60,000 nt of DNA from Symsagittifera roscoffensis (Eukaryota; Xenacoelomorpha; Acoela; Convolutidae). The stretch lies in NCBI RefSeq assembly GCF_963678635.1, contig NC_087064.1, positions 77,453,620 to 77,513,619 of the forward strand, given 5' to 3'. The notes below the pieces were generated by a model. It searched no databases and had not been told where the DNA came from. It saw only the letters and a program-made list of their open reading frames with translations. Shown here in pieces: positions 33,133-45,126 of the stretch (the stretch's first letter is position 1; the number at the start of each line of letters is the position of its first letter). Position numbers and translations under genes: made by a program.

Positions 33133-35262
33133 TTTAGAGGAAAAAGTTGTAACTACACTCTAAAAACAATTTTATTAAGTTATCATTCGCACCGGTAGAC
33201 CACAACGGAGCAATTGAGACAGGGGAACGACGAATCCAAACCGTTAAATATTGCCTCGGGGTAATTAAAAGCGAGGCAAAAGACAAGTCGTATAAACTAG
33301 CGTCGGATGTCCCTGAGTTAAGAAAACGTTAAGACTGACTCGCGTCGGAACTAAGTTACCAAGATTCAAACTGTATTCGAAACGAAAACCGAATACCGCC
33401 CCATCGAGGCTTGTTATGACCAGCAATAGAAATAACATTAATTGCGATAAAGTGAAATAATCTAGTTGAAACCAAAAAACTGACTGATATCACCACTGAC
33501 TCCAGAGGTCATTCACCACCAAAAATGTTGATCTGAGGACTAGATGGTCATACAAAAACAAATGCAAGATAACAATTTCCCGAAATCAAAAAAAGAAACT
33601 AGAGCAGAGCGAGACCTAACTACAAGGTTCGAATACACAAGTAAGCAATTCCGAACTAAACAAGTTCAAGTACGAAGTAAAACAACAGTTAGTTAGAAGA
33701 CTAAGAGTAACTTTGCAGAAAAAAAAGCACAAGATAGAAATATATTAACATACACACCATATTCAGCGTTGGTACAACCAGAAAATGGTTTAGTCTTCTT
33801 CCCGGATCTGGAAGATGTAGGCCAACATGACTCAGCGTCTTCGTGGAGCATAAATCTGAGCACCACAACGAAAGTTACCCTTTTCTGTCTCTATGTTTGC
33901 CGAGGAATCAGAAGGCCTATTCGTAAATTAAGTCACAGCAGCTGGAAGGAAAATAGCCCGAGAGGAGAAACAAAGAACCACAAGTCTACTACTGAGCCAG
34001 GCGACTCAGAAGATCCACAGGTCGCAAATACAGCATCGCTAGCAGGGCCTAGTAGCGCTTCAACCATGGGATCTTCAGGAAAGGAAAGCCCGAAAAAAGA
34101 ATGCCCGAGAAAAAACGATGCGAAAACCGAGACCTCTGCAACATGGAAAGCGAACGGTAGGAGTCCAGCTGATACCAGTACCGAGAAAACCAATCAAACC
34201 ACGTCCAATCAGAAGAAAAAGAACTTGGACGAAGACAAGCAGCTAACAGCCACATATTCGAATGTATCATCAAACCCGGACACTGAGAGCGCTTCAAATA
34301 GAGACGCTTTCAATAGGAAGGAAACAAACCACATGAGTGACATTGACACCGGAAAATCAACAGCCATAACATGAATCAGCACTGTGTCAAACTCACTGGG
34401 TAACCCAATACCTATCGCGACAGCCTTCTCTACAACAAACATGAGTCAGCGAACCTTCAAAACTGGTACAGAACTGGTAAGTCAAGCATTCCAAAACTTC
34501 CCGAGATCAACCAAACCGAAACAGCGAGGAAAGCAGCACCAAATGATCGATTTGATCCAAGGAGTGAGTCCAAAGAGAAAAATGCAGAAAGACGCCAGTC
34601 AGAAAACGTTATCCCCTATTATGAAACCCCTTTATAAATTCATAATAGACATGCATTATAAGTTATTTACTTAAACTTCAGTTGAGGTTTAGCCCTGATT
34701 ATTAATCGTTAATTGACCTTGTGGTCAAAATTCGGAATCGTATAGATTCTGTAGCACAGTGGCATTCTCGTAAAACTACATTTTACTAAATGGTATGTTG
34801 TATCGTGAACTAAGAGTGCGTTAATCTTATCCTATCAACATTATTCGGTGTAGGACAGACAGAGATCTAAATAGAGGAAAAAGTTGTAACTACACTTTAG
34901 AGTGTAGTTAGAGTGTAGTTACAACTTTTAGAGTGTAGTTACAACTTTTAGAGGAAAAAGTTGTAACTACACTCTAAAAACAATTTTATTAAGTTATCAT
35001 TCGCACCAGTAGACCACAACGGAGCAATTGAGACAGGGGAACGACGAATCCAAACCGTTAAATATTGCCTCGGGGTAATTAAAAGCGAGGCAAAAGACAA
35101 GTCGTATAAACTAGCGTCGGATGTCCCTGAGTTAAGAAAACGTTAAGACTGACTCGCGTCGGAACTAAGTTACCAAGATTCAAACTGTATTCGAAACGAA
35201 AACCGAATACCGCCCCATCGAGGCTTGTTATGACCAGCAATAGAAATAACATTAATTGCGAT
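33133..35262 (+). mobile_element. Unclassified element with 316-bp direct terminal repeats
   Basis: 33133-33448 and 34947-35262 are direct repeats with one difference seen (CACCGGTAGA versus CACCAGTAGA), starting TTTAGAGGAAAAAGTTG and ending TTAATTGCGAT. Weaker similarity extends further upstream of each (32620-32760 versus 34680-34860: TTTAGCC, CTTGTGGTCA). They flank 1.5 kb with one long frame. The repeats lack TG...CA ends and I saw no primer-binding site, so an ordinary LTR element is not established. The right repeat is preceded by short inverted copies of GTTGTAACTACACT. Confidence 0.6.
33769..34674 (+). pseudogene. Orphan Ser/Thr/Lys-rich frame inside the direct-repeat element
   Basis: One frame stays open from 33769 to 34674 except for a TGA at 34372-34374. 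It would encode about 300 residues rich in Ser, Thr, Lys, Asn and Glu, for example KKECPRKNDAKTETSATWKA. No domain recognised; the composition suggests disorder. Base composition is less AT-rich than its surroundings. It could be a decayed element-encoded protein or a captured fragment. Confidence 0.35.
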
Positions 35263-35424
35263 GTTCGACAACTTTTCGACAATTTTTGATGTTCGACAAC
35301 TTTACCAAAGCAGATATAGCTTATGCAGTTTAAATAACGCAGAAACAATTTAGCCCAAACAGTTCAAACAAAATAGGCTCGTTTCCCAGAAAAAAAAATA
35401 AAACAAGCTGAATAATTAAACAGA

Positions 35425-35640
35425 GCCAACAGACCGTTGGAAAAGAGACAATGAAGGCAAGGAAACAGAAAAAAGTAATTACCTTCAGAATCTTTGAATT
35501 TCATGAAAAAATTATGACCGGCACTTTTATTATAACAATGACCCCTTTCTGGACCCCATTGAGAAAACTGAAACAATAGGTAAACATTTTATTCCAAAAT
35601 CTGAAAATTAAAATCGAAACCAGAAGTCGATCACGTTTTT
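35425..35640 (+). repeat. ACAGTTGGAAAAGAG-family repeat copy
   Basis: CCGTTGGAAAAGAGACAATG and ATTCCAAAATCTGAAAATTA match the order seen at 20165, 29210 and 41060. Non-coding. Confidence 0.5.
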
Positions 35641-35702
35641 CTTGAACTTAAAAATTTTTGATGTTCGATAAATGAGTTAGCCTATCTTTTAAACTGATAT
35701 TA

Positions 35703-36690
35703 ACACAGATGCGAAGCTGCACTTCCCACACAAAAGCAAAAATATGATTCTGAAGGTTGATTCTGAAGGTAATTACTTTTTTCTGTTTCCTTGCCTTCAT
35801 GACCGATAATGCTACTGGGAAAAACTGAACGAGTAAAACTTTGAGTCTATATAATTTCTCAAGTGACACACGCCAATTATGAGTCTACCTAATTGCTAAA
35901 TGACTAAAACCAACTATGACGCATTAGCAGTACCAGTCAATTTAAAAAAAGAAATTTACTAACTAACATGCCTCAATTTATAGAGCGGACGTATTTTAAC
36001 TAGTTTAGATAAAGTCAAAAAAACATCCGACCCTGCCACGGTTCGAGCCCTCTCATTTTAATGCTGGTCGCCTTCCATACCTCTACGCTACAGATCTATG
36101 ATTCCTTGAAGCTAGTGTTATTTGTAATATAATAGTCTGTGTTAGTATCCTTAGCATTGGCTGTACTTAATAGCTGGTTATTGATCAAAACGAACACATT
36201 TTGTCGCAACAAAATTTGCGATGTAGGTTGGAAAAAAAGAATTCATACTATAACACAAGCTTTGCTTGTGTAAAAAGCATCAGTAAAACTTTATTGAAAT
36301 TACCTCAGCAAAGATTTGAGCATTTATCTGCAATGATTTTCAAAACATGGTAGGGGATACTTTACCGAGAGTCAGATAAGGCGAAAAAAAAGTTAAGATT
36401 ATCTCCGATAAACCTAAACCGGCGTCAACAAAATTTCGTGGAAATTCAAAGTAAGCTTCAACCACCTGTCTATCTAGAAGCAAATAAGCATGGCAAATAA
36501 TTTTGACCTCCAAGCAACACAAAAAGAGATTACTTAACCGAATAAAATTTGCAAGCAGAAAAAAATACAAATTCGGGGATTTTCATTTTACAAATTACAT
36601 AAGTAAATCAAAAACACTTGTATCCTGCAATAAATGAACACTTGGAAAAAAACAACGAGAGTTCATACTATCACACAAGCTTTGCTTGTG
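35703..36690 (+). repeat. Hairpin-ended element with tRNA-like segment, long copy
   Basis: Left end ACACAGATGCGAAGCTGCAC. The right-end hairpin CACAAGCTTTGCTTGTG occurs at about 36260 and again at about 36680. A tRNA-like stretch lies on the - strand at 36097-36029 with a perfect A box TAGCGTAGAGG and a near-B box GCTCGAACC. About 900 bp match 57664-58575. Confidence 0.65.
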
Positions 36691-38096
36691 TAAAAAAGAA
36701 ACGAACTTATCTTAATAACAATCAGAAGTCAAACCCCGAAAAAAATTGAGCCTGATCAAATTATTACACTTTTCCTGAAAAAAATCACCGTGACCTAAAT
36801 AGGACTATGAAGTATGTTCAACGACATTCCAAAAATGAGACTAATACTTGCTGCGACAGTTTTTCAACCGAATTTTTAAGCGACAGTTTTAAATCTTTTT
36901 TTAGACACCCCCAAAGTTCGGAAGTGGGGACGAGGAGCGACAATTAAGTAGTGTAGATTACACACATACTCATGTTATTTAATTAGACCGCACTGAATGC
37001 GCCTCATCAAAATGCATATAACGCATACTAATTAAATGGCTCAGAAAAAAAACTTCGCAAAGAAACACGTCGTGCTATAACACTACATCGCTTCAGTGCG
37101 CAAGTGTAAACAACATTTTATTTGAAACCTTGGCATTGCAGCTCGATTCCCGACTGGAGAGACGTCGCAATGAAATATCAGTTGACCTCAACTGACGACC
37201 ATGTAGGGTTAGTGTTTTTAATTTTGCGTAGAAAAAACGCAGAAATCATTTTTTCCCAACAGCTCTACTAGGATTTTAAAACTATGTTTAGGAAACACCA
37301 TCCAACGCTACGCCAATTTTTTGCAATTAATTTTGCGATTGCAAAATGAGGCCAGCTGTGAGCCCGATTCGAACAGTGCTACAAATCGACTAGTTTAACG
37401 CGACTTTCAATGCCCGTCATGCAATGACTATGCCCATTGCATGAACACAACAATTTGAAGACAACTGAAATCAGAAAAAAGGCAAAATTACCTGTAGAAA
37501 AAAGCTTGAAAATGAAATACAATTCTAGAAAACCCATCGTACCACGCTTCTTAGTTTACATTTGTCAATTATAATAAAAATTGTTTAAATTGGAAGACAT
37601 TTTCAATTATTAGATATTAATCCCGAAAAAAAGGCTTTAAGCCAAATCCCGACATTTTATTTTTTCCTGGAAAAAAATTCGATTTCATACACAATGAAAA
37701 AAATCACGTACCGGCAGGAATCCACGCCTTACATTAAGGAGCCAAGGCGCCGCATTACTTACCTCCAGATCAAGTGAAAAGGATCCTGGAAGTTGTTAAG
37801 GTGAACAAAAAAGCAAATTTAATTTCTAACGGATTTGCAAAAACTGATCAAGGTAAAAGACTAGTACCCGATTAAAAGTGACTTGCTCGTGCATGTGAAA
37901 AGTAACTCAACGTGGAGAAATTATTGAAAATTCAAACAAAACTTTCCTTGATTTTTAGTGTTAATTTTTTTAAATTAATGGGGACTTGAGTAAGGTGAAA
38001 AACATCAAGACAAGAATGAACATAGGCGCTACGCGCAATACACCGAAGGCATAGAAACTGAAGCAAAAACCAAACAACTTGAACAACTAATAATTG

Positions 38097-38345
38097 AAGA
38101 ATAACAGTTCTAGAACAAAAAATCGTACTAATACATGTATACACCAAAATTTTGCTATATCGAGAAAGAGCCTGAAATAACAGTTCTAGAACTAAAAATC
38201 GTACTAACACATGTATAGGTTAAATTTTTGATATATCAACGATGATCATAAAATAACACTTCTAGAACTAAAAATCGTACTAACACATGTATACACCAAA
38301 ATTTTACTATATTGACAAAGAGCCTGAAATAACAGTTCGTGAGCT
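38097..38345. repeat. 77-bp tandem repeat, about 3.3 copies
   Basis: Units start AATAACAGTTCTAGAACTAA and contain ATCGTACTAACACATGTATA. They begin near 38097, 38174, 38250 and 38326; the last is partial. TTCTAGAA and TACATGTA are palindromic. Function unknown. Confidence 0.85.
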
Positions 38346-38897
38346 AAAATTATACATACATCAATTATAAATAAATATAAGCAAACTAAACATAATTAAA
38401 TAAATAGAAGAACAGATAATTAAATAAATATAGATGAACAAATAAAGAAACAAACATACGCAATCACGTGACATAGCGCGATATAGTCCAGCCCACATGA
38501 TAATTGATAACTGTGGACGTTATTTGTCGACACTTGACAACAGACAACATTAAAAAAAAAAAAACCCCGTTACACGATACCATAACACCTTGACTAAAGT
38601 CTTCGGTGTAAATATGACTTAAAATTGTAGCAGAAGCAAGTGGGGAGTTAAGTTAGCCTTCATCAATTTTGGTCTGAAAACCAAAAATATTGGATACAAG
38701 TTTTTCTCGACCATCAGCCTTTGTTGATTTTAAAAAAAATCTCAATCATAGCCGTTTTTGAGCTTTCAGTGGAAATCAAAATGCGTTGGAAAAAACATCT
38801 GCAGGGGGTGTGGCCGAAATGACAGATGAGACACGGCTATTTGACATGCGCCCACCATTCTCTTAAATAAAAATCCATAAGAGATCACTTTGCTGAC

Positions 38898-39241
38898 CTG
38901 AAGAGTGCCTGTACCGGTCGCATACAAAGCATGCCGACCATCATGATGGGGAAAATTGAGATAGTGTTTCCACTCATCCACATGAGGAACAGATTCTGAG
39001 GCACCTGCTTCAGAGGACTCAGTGCAATATCCCAGGACCTCTTAGTCACCAAACTCGCATCTCTAGGAGCTGCCACGACGTCGTACGGCAACGCCTTGTC
39101 GCTGTAGCCCACTTTAGTTAGCAGGTCGTGCGGACCCGAGGTGGCCACTTTGTTATTGCGAGCCGAGCAGCTGAAGTCGTGCATGAGCCATTTTGTTCGC
39201 GCTGATTTCTGATTTTGAATCGATCTGTTCGCATTCGACAT
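38898..39241 (-). CDS. EMC4: EMC4, exon 1
   Basis: Starts at ATG ([18 protein letters not shown]). It encodes the conserved cytosolic N-terminus ([20 protein letters not shown], then [20 protein letters not shown]) and the first hydrophobic segment [20 protein letters not shown]. It ends at TTCAG|GTCAGC. Exon lengths 344+241 give 194 residues, close to the 183 of the human protein. ATG lies 687 bp from the CaMKK stop. TTTTCAG about 8 nt upstream of the ATG looks like a splice acceptor, cis or trans. Confidence 0.95.
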
Positions 39242-39927
39242 GGTTCTTTCTGAAAACTAACCAACCTAGAAACAACTCTTTCTATCAATCTCTACCTTGT
39301 TAGCTGATTGGAAAAACGCAATTGATTGGTCGGATAAAACAAGATTTTAACATTTTTATTACTTAAAAATTAATAAACAATTTGTATATGGATTTTTCCA
39401 TGTCACAATACTTCCAAAGTATCAAAATGTACAAATAGTGAAGAGACTAAACTAAAACTATATGGTTCTTTTAAAATTGCCGAAATATTCAAAGAATGCA
39501 CATTTCTGATATCAAGTTATTTTGAGTAAAAAAAGGACTCTTGTTGTTTGGAGCTCTTTTGAATGAATTATTGCACCATTGTTGAGCATTTAAATACTAC
39601 TGAGCTTAGATTTTTGCAGTTAAGTAACTAGTAAGTAAGACTTGACTAGCTAGTAAGGATCTTTAGTAAAAAAACGAAAAAGCCAGCGCAAACGAATATC
39701 GTATTTACAAAGCATAGGCACAACAATGAAAACTACAGTTTATCCTCATCTTCTCGCAGAGTATGTTACACACAACCGAAGGGATCCCAGAATGACAAGT
39801 TACCGGTTTCAAGCCATTTGAAATTTGTAAGACGTTTGCGACACTTCTAATCAGAATTAGACTGTTTCGAGTCGCAAACAATTTTAACCCGGCAACTCAA
39901 ACTCGACTTTGATCAATCAATTTTGGG
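39242..39927. other. Spacer between CaMKK and EMC4
   Basis: Contains the 3'UTR of the kinase and the EMC4 promoter or 5'UTR. TTTTTATTACTT near 39353 provides an AATAAA on the - strand about 570 bp past the kinase stop. No repeat element recognised, in contrast to the introns. Confidence 0.5.
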
Positions 39928-40264
39928 TCACATAGAAGTGCTAGTTTGAATATTGGATTCGGCGTCGGCAGTACTTGCAGTAAGTTGTTGCGAGTTGACC
40001 GAACTCATCATTTGACTCAATGGACTCCCAGTTCCACTTCCCCCTGGGGGCACCAGATTGGAGAACCTACTCGACCTCTTTCTCATCAGCATCGACTTGA
40101 TTTTGGCAATGGTGATGATGTTCGCGGTGTTCACTTTGCTGACTGAGTTCTCTATGTCGGCCGACGAGATACTCACCACAGCTCCTCGATTGGTCTTGTG
40201 AGCTGGGATCGTTCCCTCGTACGACATCAGCCAGGGGTGTTCCCGAATTTGGTTTCCCGTGATT
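39928..40264 (-). CDS. CAMKK: CaMKK-like kinase, exon 4 (autoinhibitory/CaM-binding end)
   Basis: Acceptor TTATAG, phase matched to exon 3. It encodes the end of the kinase C-lobe (ITGNQIREHPWL), then ENSVSKVNTANIITIAKIKS followed by MLMRKRSSRF. In CaMKK1/2 this basic amphipathic stretch after the kinase domain is the autoinhibitory and Ca2+/calmodulin-binding segment. A Ser/Thr/Gln-rich tail of ~45 residues follows. Its presence identifies the gene as a CaMKK and not another upstream kinase. An ATTGTTGAGC-rich spacer follows with no further exon. Confidence 0.95.
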
Positions 40265-40560
40265 CTATAAATGAATTTGAACGGAATATTGCGCTTACTA
40301 GTAGGAATGGTAGCTCTAAGGGTAAATCATGGCATTAAACAACTCAACTCATTTCCCCCCAATAGAAACTGCGGTTAAATGGAAAGTCATGCTCGGATTT
40401 TTTACAGAAGCAAGATGAACAGTTAGGTTATCTCGAACTATCAGTTGACAAAATTATTTATCAGCCATCCAAAAATGGCTGGTAACCAAGGTAGTCGGAA
40501 ACTAAAATATGCCCCCTTATGAATTCTACTCACCCTCTTAAAGCTTTAATGAGCTGTTAC

Positions 40561-40922
40561 CTTAATTTGGGGTCTTTTTCTAGAAGGCGTGCAATCATAT
40601 CTCTGCATTCATCCGAAACTGGAGGTCGTTTCGGAATGATCAAGGGCTGCTTCGCTATATTCTCATACAATTCCATCCTCGTTTCCCCTGTGAAAGGTAT
40701 GTCTCCAAATACACATCCATACAAAGTCACGCCTAGTGCCCAGATATCCACTGGCATACCTCTCGCTTCGTCCGTTGAGTCCAGATCGACCAGCTCTGGA
40801 GCTAGGAATCCAGGGGTTCCTTTCGTTCCCTTGACTATATCGTCGTCTCCGTGTAGTTCAATGGACTCTCCGAGGTCGGCTAGTTTAGCATTGTCTTCAG
40901 CATCAACAAGGATGTTTTCTGG
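40561..40922 (-). CDS. CAMKK: CaMKK-like kinase, exon 3 (activation segment to C-lobe)
   Basis: Acceptor TTTCAG, donor TTAAG|GTAACA. It encodes PENILVDAEDNAKLADLGES, the activation loop KGTKGTPGFLAPE and the C-lobe with DIWALGVTLYGCVFGDIPF. The metal-binding motif is DLG instead of the usual DFG. The Asp is kept, so catalysis is not ruled out. The APE motif and the Thr preceding it are intact. Subdomains VII to X are otherwise complete. Confidence 0.95.
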
Positions 40923-41329
40923 CTGAAATAGATTTGATACGATCAAATATTGAAAAACATTCGTTTCCCAGAAATCTCAGAGAAGAGAATTTGTAAATCT
41001 TAGCCTCAAATTAATTTAGAAAAATTAGGTCTTTTTAAGTTCAAACCAACGAAGCCAATAGACAGTTGGAAAAGAGTCAATGAACGCAAGTAAACAGAAA
41101 AAACTGACTTAATTTTGAAAAAAATCGATGCCGTTAAAGCACTTTGAATTTCTGAACAATTTATGATTGAGCAAATTGGATTACTAGGTAAAATTTATAT
41201 TCCGCTGGAAAATCTGAAAATTAAATTCCATATCAGAAAAGAGAAATGAATGCTAGAGATTAGTTGCTCTTATTGTTGCGCTTTTTGATTCGGATTTATT
41301 GCTTGAAATATTTGACCTTCACCATCAAA

Positions 41330-42250
41330 ATGGCCGAAAATAATCCAAAAAATTACGTTGATTTATTGAAAAATCTTCCCCCAGATTCCATTATTGACCC
41401 TAAATTAATGATTCCTATTATCACTAGCCTTTTGGCAAGAGTTGACTCTCTTGAAAATGTATTAAATGAAAGAACCCAGGAAATAATTGACTTAAAAAAC
41501 AATGTTTTTGATCTCGAAAAGCGAGTAAATTTTCAGGAAAGATATTCGAGCAAAGATTGCTTAATTGTTTCAAATTTTGATATCAACCCATACTCCCCCA
41601 ACCTGATTTCTGACATGTGCAACCTAGTTTACCATTACTTTGGTGGCTATGTATTATCACCGGGAGCTATCAAGGCATGTCATCTTCTTCCGACGCGCAA
41701 GGATTCTGGTAAGAATGTTCCAATCATTTTGAAATTTGTCTATTTTTCGGACAAAGATGAGATTTTCGGAGGGAGGCGTATGTTATCTGGGCAGAAGGGC
41801 GTTCTGGGAAAAAGTTTATTCATAAATGAACGGTTGCCGAAATCAGATATGGAAATTAAAAGGAAATGCGATAACATGAATCTTATTACAACGACACATA
41901 ACTGCCAAGTGAAAGTTTTTTGCCAACGACCAAATGGCTCATTTTATTCCCAAAGTGTAAATAGTCGTGCTGGCGTGGAACAACTAGCTAAAACTGCAGC
42001 CAAAAAACAGATCAGTCAAAACCGGCCAAGACCTCACAACTATCCTCAAGCAGTTCAAAATACCTTCATTACTGGGCGCCATACTGGTGCTCAACTAAAT
42101 ACCAATTCAACTCCTGGTATTTCGAGGAGATGGTCAGAGAGGAATTTATCGCCAGCAATATTGAATCTTGATAATCAGGCCTCGAAAAAATTAAATATTG
42201 AAAATGAATCAAGCGCTCAATATAGAAAAAACAGTAACAGAAGAAGCTAA
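41330..42250 (+). CDS. LINE ORF1 protein (coiled coil + RNA-binding type)
   Basis: ATG in good context (TCAAAATGG) opens a 306-residue frame. Residues ~45-85 form a coiled coil (VDSLENVLNERTQEIIDLKN) and are followed by an RRM-like region (DCLIVSNFDINPYSP). After that comes a conserved block with KSLFINERLPKSDMEIKRKC, typical of ORF1 proteins of invertebrate LINEs that resemble the baculovirus FP/L1-ORF1 fold. It would package LINE RNA. The tail is Asn/Ser-rich without CCHC knuckles. The frame is intact even though ORF2 is not. Confidence 0.85.
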   Translation: MAENNPKNYVDLLKNLPPDSIIDPKLMIPIITSLLARVDSLENVLNERTQEIIDLKNNVFDLEKRVNFQERYSSKDCLIVSNFDINPYSPNLISDMCNLVYHYFGGYVLSPGAIKACHLLPTRKDSGKNVPIILKFVYFSDKDEIFGGRRMLSGQKGVLGKSLFINERLPKSDMEIKRKCDNMNLITTTHNCQVKVFCQRPNGSFYSQSVNSRAGVEQLAKTAAKKQISQNRPRPHNYPQAVQNTFITGRHTGAQLNTNSTPGISRRWSERNLSPAILNLDNQASKKLNIENESSAQYRKNSNRRS

Positions 42251-42333
42251 CAAATAAATTCAATCAACTTGACAAAAGTCTTATTTTTTTGAAATGGAGA
42301 GAAATGTAGAAGAACGTCATATGGGCGACTTAA

Positions 42334-45126
42334 GACAGTTTTTTGTATTTTTCAAATATAAGGTCCCTCAGATGCCATCATGACCAACTCGTTATAGATA
42401 TTAATCAGTTAGAACAAAAACCTTTGATTATTGCGCTATGCGAAACCTGGCTGTGTGATAACGATTATCTGAATCTCTATCATCTTGATGGCTACCATCC
42501 CTTAATTTCTAAACACCGGAAATATCAACGAGGTGGGGGGTGTGCGTTTTATGTGCGCGACGATGTGAATTTTCAGTTAAACAGTGTAGAGGTTAATTTC
42601 GAATGCATCAACATATCTATCGTGTATAAATCAGTCAAGACTAATATTTCCGTTGTCTATAAACCCCCACAGAGCAAAAATGAGGTTTTTTTTGGATCAC
42701 TTTGAGAATTACCTTCTGTACTTAAATGCTTTGAAAACTAATTTTCTTGTTTGTGGAGATTTTAATATCGACACTTTAGATTGCAAGCCAATTTCCAAAT
42801 CTTATATTAATCTAATTAAAAGCTGTGGTGCTCATATTTTGAATAGAGATCCAACTCGCATTACTCCAACATCGAGTAAATGTATTGATCATTTAATTGC
42901 TAATTTCGACGCCAACGTAAAAACACTAGATTCAACTATTTCTGATCATTTTCCCGTAATTATATCAGGTTACGTGAATGTTGATCCGCAAGAAAAGCAA
43001 GATTACTGCTATAGAAATCTTAAAAATCTTTACCGTGACGATAATATTTATAAATATTTGTTCCTCTTAGAAAACAAATTGTCAAAATTTTATAAGCTTA
43101 GTGATCCCAATGAGAAATTTTGTCTGTTAGTTGAATCCATAGTTTCATCAGTTGATCGTTTTGCTCCCTTAGAAAAAACGAAATCACAAAAACAGTCATG
43201 GGTTACCGATTCAACCAAAAAGATCCTCAAAAACCGCGATCGGCTTTTCAGTAAGTGGGTACAAAAACCTACTGAATTGGATAAACTGAAATATTCTCAA
43301 GCTAGAAATTTAGCAACCAAGGTAATAAGAAATGAAAAAAGAGTTAATTACGACAAAAAAGTTGGAAATGGTAGAAAGTCGAAAACGCTGTTCCAGGCCT
43401 TTGATGAATTTTGCAAAGGAAACTCCAAAAACACGAGTTTTTTTGCTGCTGATGTTTTTAATGAATTTTTTGCCTCAATTGGCGAGAAACTGAGAAACCC
43501 TGAATTTGATTACAAACAAGCGTTGGGTTATGTAGATCGCATCAAAAAATCAATGGTTTTTTATGAAATTACCCACAAGGAAATTGAAAATGCCATTTAT
43601 ATGTTGAAAAATGAAGGTTCAAATGGTCATGATGGCATAAATAACAAAATTATAAGAGTATCGCTCCCTGTAATTTCTGTAAGAATTTGCAGCCTTTTCA
43701 ACCAATGTGTTGAGAGTGGTTATTTTCCTCAAGGCTTAAAAGTGGCAAAAGTTATTCCCCTTTTCAAGGGAGGTTTAAAAGAATCTTTGGAAAATTATAG
43801 GCCTATCAGTTTACTCAGTTCACTCAGCAAAATTTTCGAAAGGATAATATTCAATAGATTGTATAACTTTGCTAACAAGCAGAAGATTCTTTATGAGAAA
43901 CAATTTGGATTTCAAAAGAAAAAGTCATGCGTGGACGCATTAATCGAATTCACCGAACTTATTAGAGAGGGATGGGACAAAAAATTGGTTGGTCAATCAT
44001 GCCTTGTTGATCTCAAAAAAGCATTTGTTACCATAAATCATGATCTTCTTGTGGCAAAATTGGAAAAATACGGCTTTAGAGGCCGGATTTTTTGTCTTCT
44101 GAAAAATTACTTTGCAAACCGGTTTCAATTTGTTCAAACTGATGATAAAATATCTTCTAGTCGCTCTATGTCATGTGGAGTACCACAAGGGTCAGTTTTA
44201 GGTCCGTTTTTGTTTTTAATATATATTAATGATCTTCGGAAAATTGCTGAAGGATCTGAGGTTGTTCTATTTGCTGATGATACTACAATATGCAATGCAG
44301 AAAAAAATTGTTGCGATAGCTTTGATAGTTCGTTAAATAAAGTGGATAGATGGTTCAAAACGAATGGACTTTGTGTCAATCCTGGTAAAACTCAAATAAT
44401 GATATTTGGTAAAAACTTTTCAAAAGATTACTTTGCTTTTGGTACTACAGTTTAAATTACAAATGTGCGTAAATATTTAGGCATTTTTGTTGATAAGAAA
44501 CTTACTTTCAAATTGAACATGTGTGCAAAAAGTTAACTAAATTTTGTGGCATTGTCTGGAAAGCTAGGTATGTTTTTTCCAAACAGCAGATGCTTCGCTT
44601 CTACAAAGCATATGTAAATCCTACAATCACTTATGGAATTTTAATATACGGCAATACATCCCAATCTCACCTTACCGAGATAATGAAACTACAAAAAATA
44701 ATCTTGAGAGCAATTTTTTTCAAACGTAGATATGAATCAATTAAAGAAATTATGGACAAAAACAAATTGCTTACTGTTTTTGATTTATACTTTTTTGAGA
44801 TGTTTAAGTACTTGTTTATGGAATTGCGATCGGACAGAAAAAATGGTTTTCTGTCTCAAATTTACTCCAAAAAAAGTGGACCATGTACCAAGAGTAAAGC
44901 GAAAGGCTTAATTAAAGTGCCAAAATTTTCTACTACCGCTAAACAGAGATCGCTTACAGTTAGAATTAAGCAGGCGTTTAACTATTTAAAGCAAAATGAC
45001 TTGATACCTGTTAATAAACATGAAATGTCAGAAGTTAGTTGTTTGAGACTCCATAAACAGTTTTTTCAAATTTACATAAAAGACAATCAAGACCTCTATA
45101 AACTGTTTTTTAATTTCAGCCCTTAA
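42334..45126 (+). pseudogene. LINE ORF2 (endonuclease + reverse transcriptase), disrupted
   Basis: The apurinic-type endonuclease shows ALCETWL, VVYKPP, CGDFNID and SDHFPVI, so its catalytic residues are present. The reverse transcriptase shows NYRPISLLS, LVDLKKAF, GVPQGSVLGP and the catalytic FADD. Breaks: a frameshift at a T8 run near 42687-42694, an in-frame TAA at 44453 and a further frame change near 44515. The C-terminal part (NPTITYGILIYGN...) then continues to 45126. The upstream end meets a TAA at 42331, so the N-terminus may also be damaged. A young but dead copy. Confidence 0.9.

Larger units (their letters stand above)
32403..38897 (-). other. EMC4 intron (6.5 kb)
   Basis: Bounded by GTCAGC and CTTCAG. 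It contains an unclassified element with 316-bp direct repeats (33133-35262), an ACAGTTGG-family copy (about 35425-35640), a hairpin-ended element (35703-36690) and a 77-bp tandem repeat (38097-38345). About 36700-38090 is otherwise AT-rich with no gene seen. Confidence 0.8.

Noticed and set aside
33133-35262. Ordinary LTR retrotransposon
   Set aside because: The direct repeats lack TG...CA ends, no primer-binding site or polypurine tract is clear, and the interior has no protease, RT or integrase motifs.
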